From: Bacteroidales bacterium SW299
GTDB taxonomy: Bacteria > Bacteroidota > Bacteroidia > Bacteroidales > Bacteroidaceae
Reading direction: 5' to 3'
Length of the DNA stretch: 64,000 nt
NCBI GenBank assembly: GCA_019550975.1
Contig: SDWH01000009.1
Location: 1 to 64,000 of the forward strand
The translations under genes were made by a program, and so were the position numbers. A model generated the notes under the pieces. That model was not told where the DNA came from. It saw only the letters and a list, made by a program, of their open reading frames with translations, and searched no databases. Below, one piece after another: positions 46,696 to 54,700 of the stretch; position 1 is the first letter of the stretch, and every line of letters starts with the position of its first letter.

Positions 46696-47000
46696 TGTTA
46701 TAGGGCTACATACCATAAGTGGAAGCTTGAAGGCGTGTTTGAAGAGGTGATGGATACCTTGCGCATTTTCATCCGTAAACAGGCAGGACGGCAGGAAAGT
46801 CCCAGTCTTGGTTTCATGGATTCCCGAAGCGTAAAGACTTCCCGTCATGTTGATTCTGACCGCGGCATAGACGGGAACAAGAAAATCAAGGGACGGAAAG
46901 AGCACATCATTGTCGATACGCTCGGCCTTCCGTTGGCCGTCGCAGTCCATAAAGCCAGCCTGCATGACAGCAAGGGCGCCCCACAAGCCATAGAATCTTT
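46696..47000 (+). pseudogene. IS5-family transposase fragment
   Basis: About 100 codons from the middle of an IS5/IS427-type DDE transposase: RATYHKWKLEGVFEEVMDTL, then LGFMDSRSVKTSRHVDSDRGIDGNKKIKGRKEH in the region of the first catalytic Asp, then IIVDTLGLPLAVAVHKASLHDSKGAPQAIESL. The N-terminal part is missing (a stop lies at 46693) and the sequence ends near 47000, before the region with the catalytic Glu. The 3' end runs into the promoter region of the truncated araC gene. Confidence 0.85.
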
Positions 47001-47020
47001 GTCTTCTAAATACCATTTTT

Positions 47021-47416
47021 ATGAATCATAAAGAAACTTACGGCATATTCCCTGACAAAACCACGGAGCGGATTTCCCTGTTGAAATACTCCAAAAGCTC
47101 GTGCGGCGTGGACTTCCTGCTGAACACGGCGGAAAGCACGGAAAAGCGCGGCTGGTTCGATACGGACAAACGGTACAAGACCGACTTTTTCGAGTTCTAT
47201 TTCTTCCACAAAGCGGAAGGGCACCTGTTTCTGGCAGGCGAGAGGATAGAACTGCATCCCGGCACGGTGCTCATCGTTTCGCCTTTCCAGCTTCAGAAAT
47301 GGCACGTGGATTTGGACAAGCTGAATTACACTTTCCTCGTCTTTCAGGAAGAGTTTGTAAACAACTTCCTTTCCAATCAGGCATACATCATTGAATATCA
47401 GCGGCTATTCATTCTA
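47021..47416 (+). pseudogene. AraC-family regulator, N-terminal part
   Basis: Residues 1 to about 131 of an AraC-type activator sensor domain: FFEFYFFHKAEGHLFLAGERIELHPGTVLIVSPFQLQKWHVDLDKLNYTFLVFQEEFV is the cupin-like part. Homology seems to end near ...IIEYQRLFI at 47416; the frame then reads 38 unrelated residues to a stop at 47530. The DNA-binding part is missing here, and a matching C-terminal piece lies at about 49832-49961, also on the plus strand. I infer one gene split by about 2.4 kb of other DNA. Confidence 0.75.
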
Positions 47417-47419
47417 AAA

Positions 47420-47711
47420 GGTACAAGTCGTATTCTGACAATTAAACGAAGTCGAAAAGAAAATGTAAGGTGTTTACATTCAATGGCTTTCGCTCATGGT
47501 CTTGTACCGCTTTTTTCAGTCTTTTTGTGAATTTTCCTCTGCCATGTACAAGACATTGATAGACAAAGGATTTCACCGTATATGTTACAGAACGCTTGAT
47601 TAGTTTCACAAAGATAATGTTTTTCTTGTAAATCCATGATTATTACTCAAATAAATTTGTTACTTTTGCTGTGAGTAAAAGTCTTCGCTGCATTGAGTAA
47701 AATGTAATAGT
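47420..47711. other. Gap with GTACAAG repeats and AAA_14 promoter region
   Basis: Just past the araC break, GGTACAAG (47420-47427) and CTTGTACC (47501-47508) form an inverted pair, with a third GTACAAGAC at 47546-47554. This may be the relic of a small mobile element. Closer to the next gene are TGAGTAA-type repeats and a -7 box (listed separately). No gene was recognised. Confidence 0.4.
47643..47702. promoter_or_regulatory. Inverted TTACTCAA/TTGAGTAA repeats around the AAA_14 promoter
   Basis: TTACTCAA (47643-47650), GAGTAAAA (47673-47680) and TTGAGTAAAA (47693-47702) surround the -7 box TACTTTTG (47661-47668), which lies 44 bases before the AAA_14 ATG. The outer copies are exact 8-base inverted repeats. 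This is a plausible operator for the gene or for a trans-acting regulator. Confidence 0.5.
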
Positions 47712-48896
47712 ATGTATAAACGAGCAGAATATCAGTTGATTACAGAACGCTTGAAAGAACCTCGCAGGTTCATTCAAGTCGTTATGGGTGCCCGCCAGAT
47801 AGGGAAATCAACGGTGGTCAAGCAGGTGCTGAAAGATTTGGATATGCCTTACCAGTTCTTTTCTGCCGACAATGTTCCGGCTACGAACAGTGCATGGATT
47901 TCCGATTGTTGGGCAGCTGTGCGAAGCTTGAAGGAGAGCAAAGGCTGGGGAAGCGTTATTCTTGTAATTGACGAGATACAGAAGATTGCCAATTGGAGCG
48001 AGGTGGTGAAAAAGGAGTGGGACAATGATACGTTCCATGACCGCGACATTAAGGTTTTGATTTTAGGAAGCAGTCGCGTATTATTGGAAAAGGGATTGTC
48101 TGAGTCATTGGCTGGGCGATTCGAAGAAATACGCATGAGCCATTGGAGCTATCAGGAAATGAAGGAGTGCTTCGGTTTCTCGCTCGACCAATATATGTTT
48201 TACGGAGGCTATCCCGGTGCTGCCACTTTGATTGGCGATGAAGACCGCTTCAGCCAATATATTCAGTCGGCAATCATCGAGGCTACCATTAATAAAGACA
48301 TTCTGATGGATACGCCGATAAGTAAACCAGCCTTACTCCGACAGACCTTTGAGTTGGGAGCAGCCTATTCGGGTGAATTGCTTTCGTTGAACAAGATGTT
48401 AGGCTCTCTTCAAGATGCCGGGAACACAGTAACATTGGCAGGCTATATCAATCTGCTGGACGAAAGCGGATTGCTTTGCGGGCTTCAGAAATTTAGCGTG
48501 GATATGGCAAGGCGGCGTGCCAGTATCCCTAAGTTGCAGGTCTATAACAATGCGTTGAAGATGGTATATAGTCCGTTGACCTTTGAACAGGCGATACTCA
48601 ACCGCAAAGCATGGGGACGAATTTTTGAATCGGGTATCGGAGCTTATTTGGTAAGCCAATCCTTCGTGCATCGTTTTGAAGTATTTTATTGGCGTGAACG
48701 GGATGATGAAGTCGATTTCGTTTTGCGCAAGAAAGGTTCAGTGGTAGCCATTGAGGTGAAAAGCAATGCGGAGAAGCGGACGGATGGGGTGGATAAATTT
48801 CGCAAGCTCTTCAATCCACAGGCAGCGTTTATTGTAGGTGATGGTGGTATTAGTGCGGAGGATTTCCTTTCGATGGATTTACGGAGGTTGTTTTGA
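47712..48896 (+). CDS. AAA_14/DUF4143 ATP-binding protein
   Basis: A 394-residue archaeal-type ATPase family protein. Walker A is MGARQIGKSTVV (25-36) and Walker B is VILVIDEIQKI (about 82-92). The C-terminal DUF4143 region has WGRIFESGIGAYLVSQSF and ERDDEVDFVLRKKGSVVAIEVKSN, which looks like a PD-(D/E)XK nuclease core (Asp...Glu-X-Lys). The gene is intact and lies within the region that splits the araC gene. Members occur in many copies in Bacteroidetes and archaea; their function is still unclear. Confidence 0.9.
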   Translation: MYKRAEYQLITERLKEPRRFIQVVMGARQIGKSTVVKQVLKDLDMPYQFFSADNVPATNSAWISDCWAAVRSLKESKGWGSVILVIDEIQKIANWSEVVKKEWDNDTFHDRDIKVLILGSSRVLLEKGLSESLAGRFEEIRMSHWSYQEMKECFGFSLDQYMFYGGYPGAATLIGDEDRFSQYIQSAIIEATINKDILMDTPISKPALLRQTFELGAAYSGELLSLNKMLGSLQDAGNTVTLAGYINLLDESGLLCGLQKFSVDMARRRASIPKLQVYNNALKMVYSPLTFEQAILNRKAWGRIFESGIGAYLVSQSFVHRFEVFYWRERDDEVDFVLRKKGSVVAIEVKSNAEKRTDGVDKFRKLFNPQAAFIVGDGGISAEDFLSMDLRRLF

Positions 48897-49014
48897 GAAG
48901 GTTTGGTTTTCAAGTCAATGAATTAAGAATAATAAAAAAAAGGAATAACTATGGATACATTAAGTTTCACGAAAGTGAAATCATTGTTCATCCTAACTTT
49001 AATACAAAGAGACG

Positions 49015-49293
49015 ATGGACAAAAGAAACAAACTTTGGAGACGCCAACAAATGGCACGTGTGTTTAAGGCTCGTATGATTCTCTATGCCGCCTACGGGCA
49101 ACCTATTATTCATGAGGATGGAAGTGTGAATAATCATCCGCATTGGTTCGAGTTGGCAAAGGAAAAATGGGCAAAGGTTTATCAGTCTACAGGTACTCCT
49201 TGTAGCTGCTGGATGTGCAGAGGAGAGGAGTATAACCGCAGGAAATACAAGAAGGAAACCATGCGTATCATTCTGGAATCCATAGAAGATTAA
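49015..49293 (+). CDS. Small CxC-X2-C protein, hypothetical
   Basis: A 92-residue basic protein with WRRQQMARVFKARMILYAAYG near the start and a central PCSCWMCRGEEYNRRKYKKE, whose clustered cysteines (C-X-C-X2-C) may bind metal. It has HPHWFELAKEKWAKVYQSTGTP before the cysteines. I do not know a function. It is downstream of the AAA_14 gene with a gap of about 120 bases and ends just before a hairpin. The sequence looks like a real gene rather than a shadow because it is lysine/arginine rich with conserved-looking aromatic residues. Confidence 0.6.
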   Translation: MDKRNKLWRRQQMARVFKARMILYAAYGQPIIHEDGSVNNHPHWFELAKEKWAKVYQSTGTPCSCWMCRGEEYNRRKYKKETMRIILESIED

Positions 49294-49298
49294 AGTGA

Positions 49299-49339
49299 AA
49301 GGTCACTTCTTCCCTTCTTAGGGGGTAGGAAGTGACCTT
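49299..49339. terminator. Hairpin between convergent genes
   Basis: AAGGTCACTTC (49299-49309) and GAAGTGACCTT (49329-49339) pair perfectly over 11 bases. The hairpin lies between the stop of the small plus-strand gene and that of the minus-strand hydrolase fragment, and may serve both. Confidence 0.65.
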
Positions 49340-49828
49340 ATTGTATGAGTTTTTCTGCTAACGGCACATAATACTCCCGCACTTCTTCTGCCGTAGGTGT
49401 ATGTCCACCGGGAAAATGATAGGCGCGCGTATAGTGTTGCAGGAATAGCGGTTCAAAGTGAGCCAAGTGGTCATTCTCGCCGAACAATCCCCAAATGCGG
49501 TCGGAGAGTTCCGGTCGTGAGTTGTCCCATTGATGAGCTTGAACTTCAGCAAACTTGTCTATCAGTGATTGGTCTATTACTAGTTGCTGTTGCCCGTTTG
49601 CTCGTGGAGATTTATATTCATGTATTCCAATGCGTTCAATGAGAAAGCGAGTCATTTCTAAATAAGGATTGCCCAATAGGGCTGGTATTTCAAGTCGTGA
49701 TGCAACAATCTGTGCCAAGAATGCGCCGTTACTATTGCCTACCAATACGCTGGGCTTTTCTTGCTTGCAGATTTCCTCAATGAATGTCAGTGCTTCCTTC
49801 GGATGCAAAGGAAGGTCGTGAAGAACGA
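49338..49828 (-). pseudogene. YqiA-like alpha/beta-hydrolase, 5'-truncated
   Basis: The last 160 or so residues of a small esterase: LPLHPKEALTFIEEICKQEKPSVLVGNSNGAFLAQIVASRLEIPALLGNPYLEM with the nucleophile elbow GNSNG, then IWGLFGENDHLAHFE (acid residue region) and FPGGHTPTAEE (catalytic His). The usual N-terminal strand with HGFGSS is missing. The open frame continues upstream to 50084, but those 85 codons are antisense to the araC C-terminus and the methylase leader, so they are a chance extension and not hydrolase. Confidence 0.75.
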
Positions 49829-49831
49829 CCT

Positions 49832-49961
49832 GCTGTTTTCCGGTCTGTCGGTCAAGGAGATTGCCTTTCGCCTGCACTTCTCCGAACCTAACCATCTGAT
49901 GCGTCTCTTCAAGCAGATGACAGGGCAGACTATCAGCAAATTCGTCGAGGAAACCCGATAG
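49832..49961 (+). pseudogene. AraC-family regulator, C-terminal part
   Basis: About 43 residues, KNDLLFSGLSVKEIAFRLHFSEPNHLMRLFKQMTGQTISKFVEETR, form the second helix-turn-helix of an AraC DNA-binding domain and end with a proper stop. The open frame starts upstream at 49761, inside the antisense of the hydrolase, so the preceding residues are not AraC. It is probably the other end of the gene that starts at 47021, in the same orientation. Confidence 0.75.
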
Positions 49962-50097
49962 GATGCGGGAAAGGGGACGTAAACCTCCGCCAGTTCCAGA
50001 AAACAGAAGCATTATACGTAGAAGGCTGTTTCTTTTTATTCCCTCTTTCATATTTGGAGAATTATCGTTACCTTCGCAAACCAACCAAAATAAGAGA

Positions 50098-51012
50098 ATG
50101 AGAACAAATACTCCCCATATCGTACAATATCAAGGTTCCAAGCGGATTTTGGCACCTCAGATACTGCGTTATTTTCCTTTGCGGTTTAGACGACTCATTG
50201 AACCCTTTGCTGGTATGGCAGCTATTACCATTGCCGTGGCACAACAAAAAAGAACCTCAAACTATGTGGTTAATGACATCAACAAGCCATTGATAGCTTT
50301 GTTGACGGAAGCCATTCAAAATCCGGAGCAATTGATAGCCAAATATCAATCTTTGTGGAGCGGGCAGTTTGATTATCCCGGGGGGAGCGTGGAACATTAT
50401 TATCATGTGCGCGACTTGTTCAATGCCGGAGAAGAATCGGCTGAAAACATGCTGTATCTGTTGGCGCGTTGCGTGAAAGGTTCTGTCCGATATGGACGGA
50501 ATGGCAAATTCAACCAATCGCCGGACAAGCGGCGCCATGGGACGAATCCACAGACTTTGGCCGAGAACGTCAGGCTCATTTCCGGCCTGTTGAAAGACAA
50601 GGTGGAATTTGCCGCGACCGATTACAGGGAGATACTGGACACGGCACAGAAAGGAGACCTCGTTTACATGGATCCGCCCTATCAGGGAGTTTCCAATGTG
50701 CGGGATTGCCGTTATGTTTCCGGCATTAATTTTGCAGATTTTATCGAGGCTGTAGACGGGCTAAACCGTAAGGGAGTGGATTTTGTCATTAGCTACGATG
50801 GCAAGTGCGGAGACAAAACGTATGGCAAGGAACTTCCTTCCTATTTGGAATGTCAGAAAATATATCTGAACGCCGGACTGTCAAGCCAATCCACTTTATT
50901 GGGCAAAAAAGAAACTACTTTCGAGACTCTTTACCTCAGTAAGAATCTGCGGCAGAAAGAAATACTTCCTCCTACACAAATGTTGCTCTTTGAAAATCAA
51001 GCTACCGTATGA
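50098..51012 (+). CDS. DNA adenine methyltransferase (Dam/M.DpnIIA-like)
   Basis: A 304-residue N6-adenine methylase. I start it at the ATG at 50098; the open frame back to 49963 overlaps the araC remnant. Motifs are VQYQGSKRILAPQIL (residues 9-23), LIEPFAGMAAITIAVA (SAM-binding FXGXG variant) and the catalytic DPPYQG near 192-197. It resembles Dam-type enzymes of restriction-modification systems. TACCTTCG upstream (50069-50076) is one base off the -7 consensus. Its stop overlaps the start of the next gene by 4 bases, as expected of a methylase-endonuclease pair. The partner is frameshifted. Confidence 0.92.
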   Translation: MRTNTPHIVQYQGSKRILAPQILRYFPLRFRRLIEPFAGMAAITIAVAQQKRTSNYVVNDINKPLIALLTEAIQNPEQLIAKYQSLWSGQFDYPGGSVEHYYHVRDLFNAGEESAENMLYLLARCVKGSVRYGRNGKFNQSPDKRRHGTNPQTLAENVRLISGLLKDKVEFAATDYREILDTAQKGDLVYMDPPYQGVSNVRDCRYVSGINFADFIEAVDGLNRKGVDFVISYDGKCGDKTYGKELPSYLECQKIYLNAGLSSQSTLLGKKETTFETLYLSKNLRQKEILPPTQMLLFENQATV

Positions 51013-51538
51013 ACAAATTGCCACAATCATTTATCGACAAACTCAACTCCGTCACCAATAAGCGTCCGGCTACGGTCATCCGACATATCTTGGAGCACGG
51101 GTACATCACCACGGAAGAACTGAAAGATATCTACGGTTACAATCATCCGCCTCGCGCCATCCGCGACGTCAGAGAGCAAGGCATCCCCATTGAAACGTAT
51201 CGATAAAGGGAGAAGACGGTCGTTCGATAGCTGCTTACCGTTTCGGAAACCCGGAAGACATAGATATGTATATGTTGCTAAGCCCTTTAGCCAATCGTGC
51301 CAAGTCATGGACATGCGAACATTGCCAGAATTGGGAAAAACGCGATGCATCTTTCTGCATGAACTGTTTTTGGGCATATCCCGAACATTATACGCACATC
51401 GCAGGCCATCATCAACGCCGTATTGTCCTCACTTTTACAGGCAATGAAATCGAAGATTACAATAAACTGATAGAACTTGTCGGAGAAACAAAGGCGGAAG
51501 AAACTATCAAGGAATTAATTCATAAATATCTGGAATGA
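51009..51538 (+). pseudogene. Probable cognate restriction-endonuclease gene, frameshifted
   Basis: Two frames read as one protein of about 176 residues. The first (51009-51206) has a winged-helix-like TVIRHILEHGYITTEELKDIYGYNHPPRAIRDVREQGIPIETYR. It ends in TAA at 51204. Sequence in the next frame from 51203 continues naturally with IKGEDGRSIAAYRFGNPEDIDMYMLL, then CEHC...CMNC (two CX2C pairs, zinc finger) and FWAYPEHYTHIAG, to a stop at 51536-51538. One lost base near 51203 explains it. Coupling to the methylase suggests the restriction partner, but no nuclease motif is certain. As assembled, the second half would not be made. Confidence 0.7.
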
Positions 51539-51794
51539 TTTCTTTGGAAACTGTTAAATTCCGTCCTCTCATTATCATCAATGATGCTTCTCCGGCTTCG
51601 CGAGCGCCGTCGTCGGGCGATGATAGTGCTTATCGGTCAGGACTGGCACCGGAAACTGCATCGACAACCCTTATCCGTCCCGATTATCATTTTCGTCGTC
51701 TTGTCTTGCTCCGGATGTGAGGATATCTAAGTTCGCTAGCAAAACAGTTTCTAAGAGTTCATTGATTTTTTGATTTGAAATTGATTTATTAGTC
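51539..51794. other. Gap holding the right IS5-like inverted repeat
   Basis: There is no convincing gene. A 61-codon frame at 51535-51720 and another with MIVLIGQDWHRK in a different phase are both short remnants that I cannot assign. CAAAACAGTTTC at 51740-51751, followed by TAA, is the inverted partner of the left repeat at 46667-46678. Confidence 0.5.
51740..51751 (-). repeat. IS5-like terminal inverted repeat, right
   Basis: Exact inverted copy of the 12-base repeat at 46667. Both copies are bordered outside by TAA. If the next two bases on each side are included, 16 of 17 bases match (TCTAAGAAACTGTTTTG against TCTTAGAAACTGTTTTG). Confidence 0.55.
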
Positions 51795-51818
51795 TTGCTG
51801 TTCCAATGCATCAAGACA

Positions 51819-52190
51819 ATGAATCAGGGCAAGTATGTTTTCTCTCAGGCAATCGAGTTTATACCACGCTACCAGTTCGATAAACTTGTAAGGTTATATA
51901 AAGGAGATTGGTATGCAAAGAATCTCAATAGTTACAATCACATCCTTCATCTGCTCTTCGGGCAGTTGACAGGGTGTGATTCGCTACGCGACATATGCTT
52001 ATGCCTAGAGGCTCACTCAAAAATTCTATATCATCTCGGTTTTCGAAAAACAGTTAACCACACATCGTTGTCACGTGCCAACGAAAGTCGGGATTATCGT
52101 ATTTTTGAGGGGTTGGGGATTTATCTCATAGGATTAGTAAGACCCATGTATTCAAAAGTCAAGCTATCCGAGATAACCATAGACAATGTA
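51819..52190 (+). pseudogene. IS4-family transposase, N-terminal fragment (DUF4372)
   Basis: About 125 codons beginning at the ATG at 51819: MNQGKYVFSQAIEFIPRYQF, YNHILHLLFGQLTGCDSLRDICLCLEAHS, YHLGFRKTVNHTSLSRANESRDYRIFEGL. This is the DUF4372 N-terminal domain of Bacteroidetes IS4-type transposases, normally about 380-400 residues. The DDE core is lost: the frame ends at 52214 soon after homology stops. Confidence 0.85.
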
Positions 52191-52336
52191 ATCTCTTTAT
52201 TTGAGGATTTCTAAACTAACGCGATTTTATCGCACCAGTAGTATTCTAAGATTCTGGTACAAAGGTAGCGGGTTTTATAGAGAAAGGCTTTACCCGTCGG
52301 CTCAACGTATTTTGCCGTACAGTTCAAAAGAGACTG

Positions 52337-53161
52337 TCAGATGCTATGGGCAGGGGAACAGCCGTACAGCCCCTTGTATGCTTTCGAGAAGTGCGACAGG
52401 TTCTTAAAACCTACGTTGTAGCAAATATCAGTCACTTTCTGTGTGCCGGACAGTATGAGGGCGTGTGCGGCTTCCAGTCTGCGGCGAATCACCCACTTTT
52501 GCGGGGACAGGTCACTCACTTTGCTGAAGTCCCGTTTGAATGTGGCCAGGCTTCGTCCGGTGTAATTGGCCATTTCTTCCAGCGAGAGGTCGTTGGTGTA
52601 GTTCTGTTCCATGAAGCTCATGATGTCTATCTTCCACGGATCGGCAAAGTCGAAAAGCGAAGCGTACAGGTTTTTGTCCGTGTTCAGGAGTATGTACAAT
52701 CCTTCCGTCATCTTCAACTCCAGCAGTTCGTCCGTAGGCTGTATGCCGGAATTGAAATAAGGGGTCATGGACTCGAACAGGCTTACGATGTCGGGGCGGT
52801 TGGACGGTAACCTGTACAGACTGACTTTGCTCCGTCGTGCATCTTGCGGCAGGCTTCCCTTGTCCAAGCGATTGTAAAAAACACGCAGAAATTTGTCGGT
52901 GAACATCAGGAATATGGCCTTGAACTGCTCTCCTTTGTATGCCTGCTTGGTGAGCTGCACGCTGAAATCCTTGCGAATGAAGGCGCAATCTCCCTTGTGC
53001 AGTTTGGTGACCTTTTCGCGTTCCTTTATCTCCAGCTCGCCGGAATACATATAGACCAGCACATGCGAATGGTTACGGTGCAGGCAACTGCTTCCGTTGT
53101 CTGAATACATGGCAAGGAAGATGTCTGAGTACCGCAATGTATTGATTCCTTTTGTTTCCAT
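52337..53161 (-). CDS. AraC-family transcriptional regulator, intact
   Basis: A 274-residue regulator. The N-terminal half is a cupin-like sensor (HVLVYMYSGELEIKEREKVTKLHKGDCAFIRKDFSVQL). The C-terminal 100 residues hold the double helix-turn-helix: FMEQNYTNDLSLEEMANYTGRSLATFKRDFSKV, then VTDICYNVGFKNLSHFSKAYKGLYGCSP. It is isolated between IS remnants, with its own -7 box. The effector and targets are unknown. Confidence 0.9.
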   Translation of the reverse strand: METKGINTLRYSDIFLAMYSDNGSSCLHRNHSHVLVYMYSGELEIKEREKVTKLHKGDCAFIRKDFSVQLTKQAYKGEQFKAIFLMFTDKFLRVFYNRLDKGSLPQDARRSKVSLYRLPSNRPDIVSLFESMTPYFNSGIQPTDELLELKMTEGLYILLNTDKNLYASLFDFADPWKIDIMSFMEQNYTNDLSLEEMANYTGRSLATFKRDFSKVSDLSPQKWVIRRRLEAAHALILSGTQKVTDICYNVGFKNLSHFSKAYKGLYGCSPAHSI

Positions 53162-53183
53162 CTTTATATATCGTTTTCTAGTG

Positions 53184-53191
53184 CAAAGGTA
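53184..53191 (-). promoter_or_regulatory. -7 promoter box for the AraC regulator
   Basis: TACCTTTG on the minus strand fits TAnnTTTG, 23 bases before the ATG at 53161. Confidence 0.55.
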
Positions 53192-53394
53192 ATCATTTGC
53201 TTTGACAATCTGTTTGCTGTAAAGCTCATATTTCGGTTAATTGAGGTATAGGAGAAACTTCTCCGGGGGCGACATGGAGATGCTTTTTTTCTATTCAAAA
53301 TATTACTAATAAGACCATGGCAACGCTATGGCAGAGAATTTCTTTGGGATTATGAAGTCTGAACTGCTGTATATCGAGAATTTTGAATCTCCTG

Positions 53395-53442
53395 AAGCCT
53401 AAAGGCTTTGGGTGAACTACCGCTAAACTAAAGATTTAGCGG
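53395..53442 (-). repeat. IS605-type right end with two hairpins (possible omega-RNA 3' part)
   Basis: AAGCCTAAAGGCTT (53395-53408) folds as a 5-bp stem with a 4-base loop. CCGCTAAA (53420-53427) pairs with TTTAGCGG (53435-53442). The second hairpin overlaps the natural tnpB stop codon (53423-53425). IS605-family right ends carry subterminal hairpins, and TnpB guide RNAs (omega-RNA) come from the 3' end of tnpB and this right end. Confidence 0.6.
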
Positions 53443-54670
53443 CTTCGGAGATACCAGTACCTCCTCTCTTTTCCTGCTTCTTCCTGCCATTGCTTTTTAG
53501 GACACGAGGTCGGTCATCCACAAGAGGACAGTCCACAGGCTTGACTTTCCCTCGTTCCGAGGGTAGGGCTTTCAAGCCAAATTCCTTTATATTGCAAGCG
53601 GCATTTAAGTCCCGGTCGTGGTGTGTGCCACACTCCGGGCAAGTCTAGCTCCGCTCGCTAAGTTTTAATCCTTTGTACAGGTAGCCGCATTTGCCACAGG
53701 TCTTTGAACTTGGGGCAAATCGGTCTATCTTTATGAGGTTCACGCCATACCACTTGCATTTGTATTCAAGCAGCGTCAGGAACATACCGAAAGACGCATC
53801 ACCTACCGCTTGCGCTAAGTGGTGGTTACGCTGCATCCCCTTCACGTTCAAATCCTCCATGCAGATGGTGCGCACTTGGCTGTCGTGCGTAAGTGAACGG
53901 GTGATTTTATGAAGGTTGTCCTTACGGCTGTTGGCTATGTGTTCCTGTAACCGGGCTACCTTGATGCGAGCCTTGTTACGGTTTGCCGAACCTTTCTGTT
54001 TGCGGCTCAAACGCTTTTGAAACAACTTCAAACGGTCAAGGCTTCTCTGCAAGTTCTTCGGATTGCCAAATGTGCGTCCGTCAGAACATATGGCAAGCGA
54101 TTTGATACCCAAATCAATACCCAAAGCCGTATTGTTCTCTACGGGTGTTGTTGGAAGTTCTTGAATAGCCGTATCAACCAATACAGATGCAAAGTATTTT
54201 CCCGAGGGTGTCATACTAACGGTAACAGTCTTTACCGTTCCCTTAAATTTGCGGTGCAGCACGGCAGGAATATCTTTCGCCTTTGGGATTGTGATTGTTC
54301 CTTTTTCAGAATCCACACGGCAATGTTGGGGGCAAAGGAAACTCTGCCTGTCCTTACGCGATTTGAAGCGTGGAAAACCTACAGTCTTGGTGTTACGGAA
54401 AAAATTGGTGCAGGCTGTATCGAAATTGCGCAAAGCACTCTGCAACGACTGGGAATTAACCTCCGACAGCCATTCATGCTCAGCCTTCAATTCACTCTTC
54501 ATCAGATTGGTCAGATATACGTTGCCGAGCGTTTCCTTACGTTCCTTGTATGCCGTGATTTTCAAATTCAAAGCCCAATTATAGACAAAGCGGCAGCAGC
54601 CGAAAGTCTTTGCGAACAAGACCTTCTGTTCTTCCGTCGGATAGATTCTATACTTGTAGGCACGTAACAT
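53423..54670 (-). pseudogene. tnpB: IS605-family tnpB with an internal amber codon
   Basis: A TnpB-type RNA-guided nuclease gene, 415 codons in all. It reads MLRAYKYRIYPTEEQKVLFAKTFGCCRFVYNWAL, GIDLGIKSLAICSDG (RuvC-I Asp), ICMEDLNVKGM (RuvC-II Glu) and FAPSSKTCGKCGY. A TAG at 53645-53647 then interrupts KLSERS-stop-TCPECGTHHDRDLNAACNIKEFG. Relatives usually have Trp at this place, so one TGG to TAG change would explain it. The lost end holds the second CX2C of the zinc finger and the RuvC-III Asp (HDRD), so the short product should be inactive. The frame remains clean to the natural stop at 53423. Confidence 0.9.
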
Positions 54671-54700
54671 ATGGCAAATGTAACGATTTAATGCGAAACA

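Noticed and set aside
49829..50084. N-terminal extension of the hydrolase frame
   Set aside because: It is antisense to the AraC C-terminus and the methylase leader, and lacks the hydrolase N-terminal motif.
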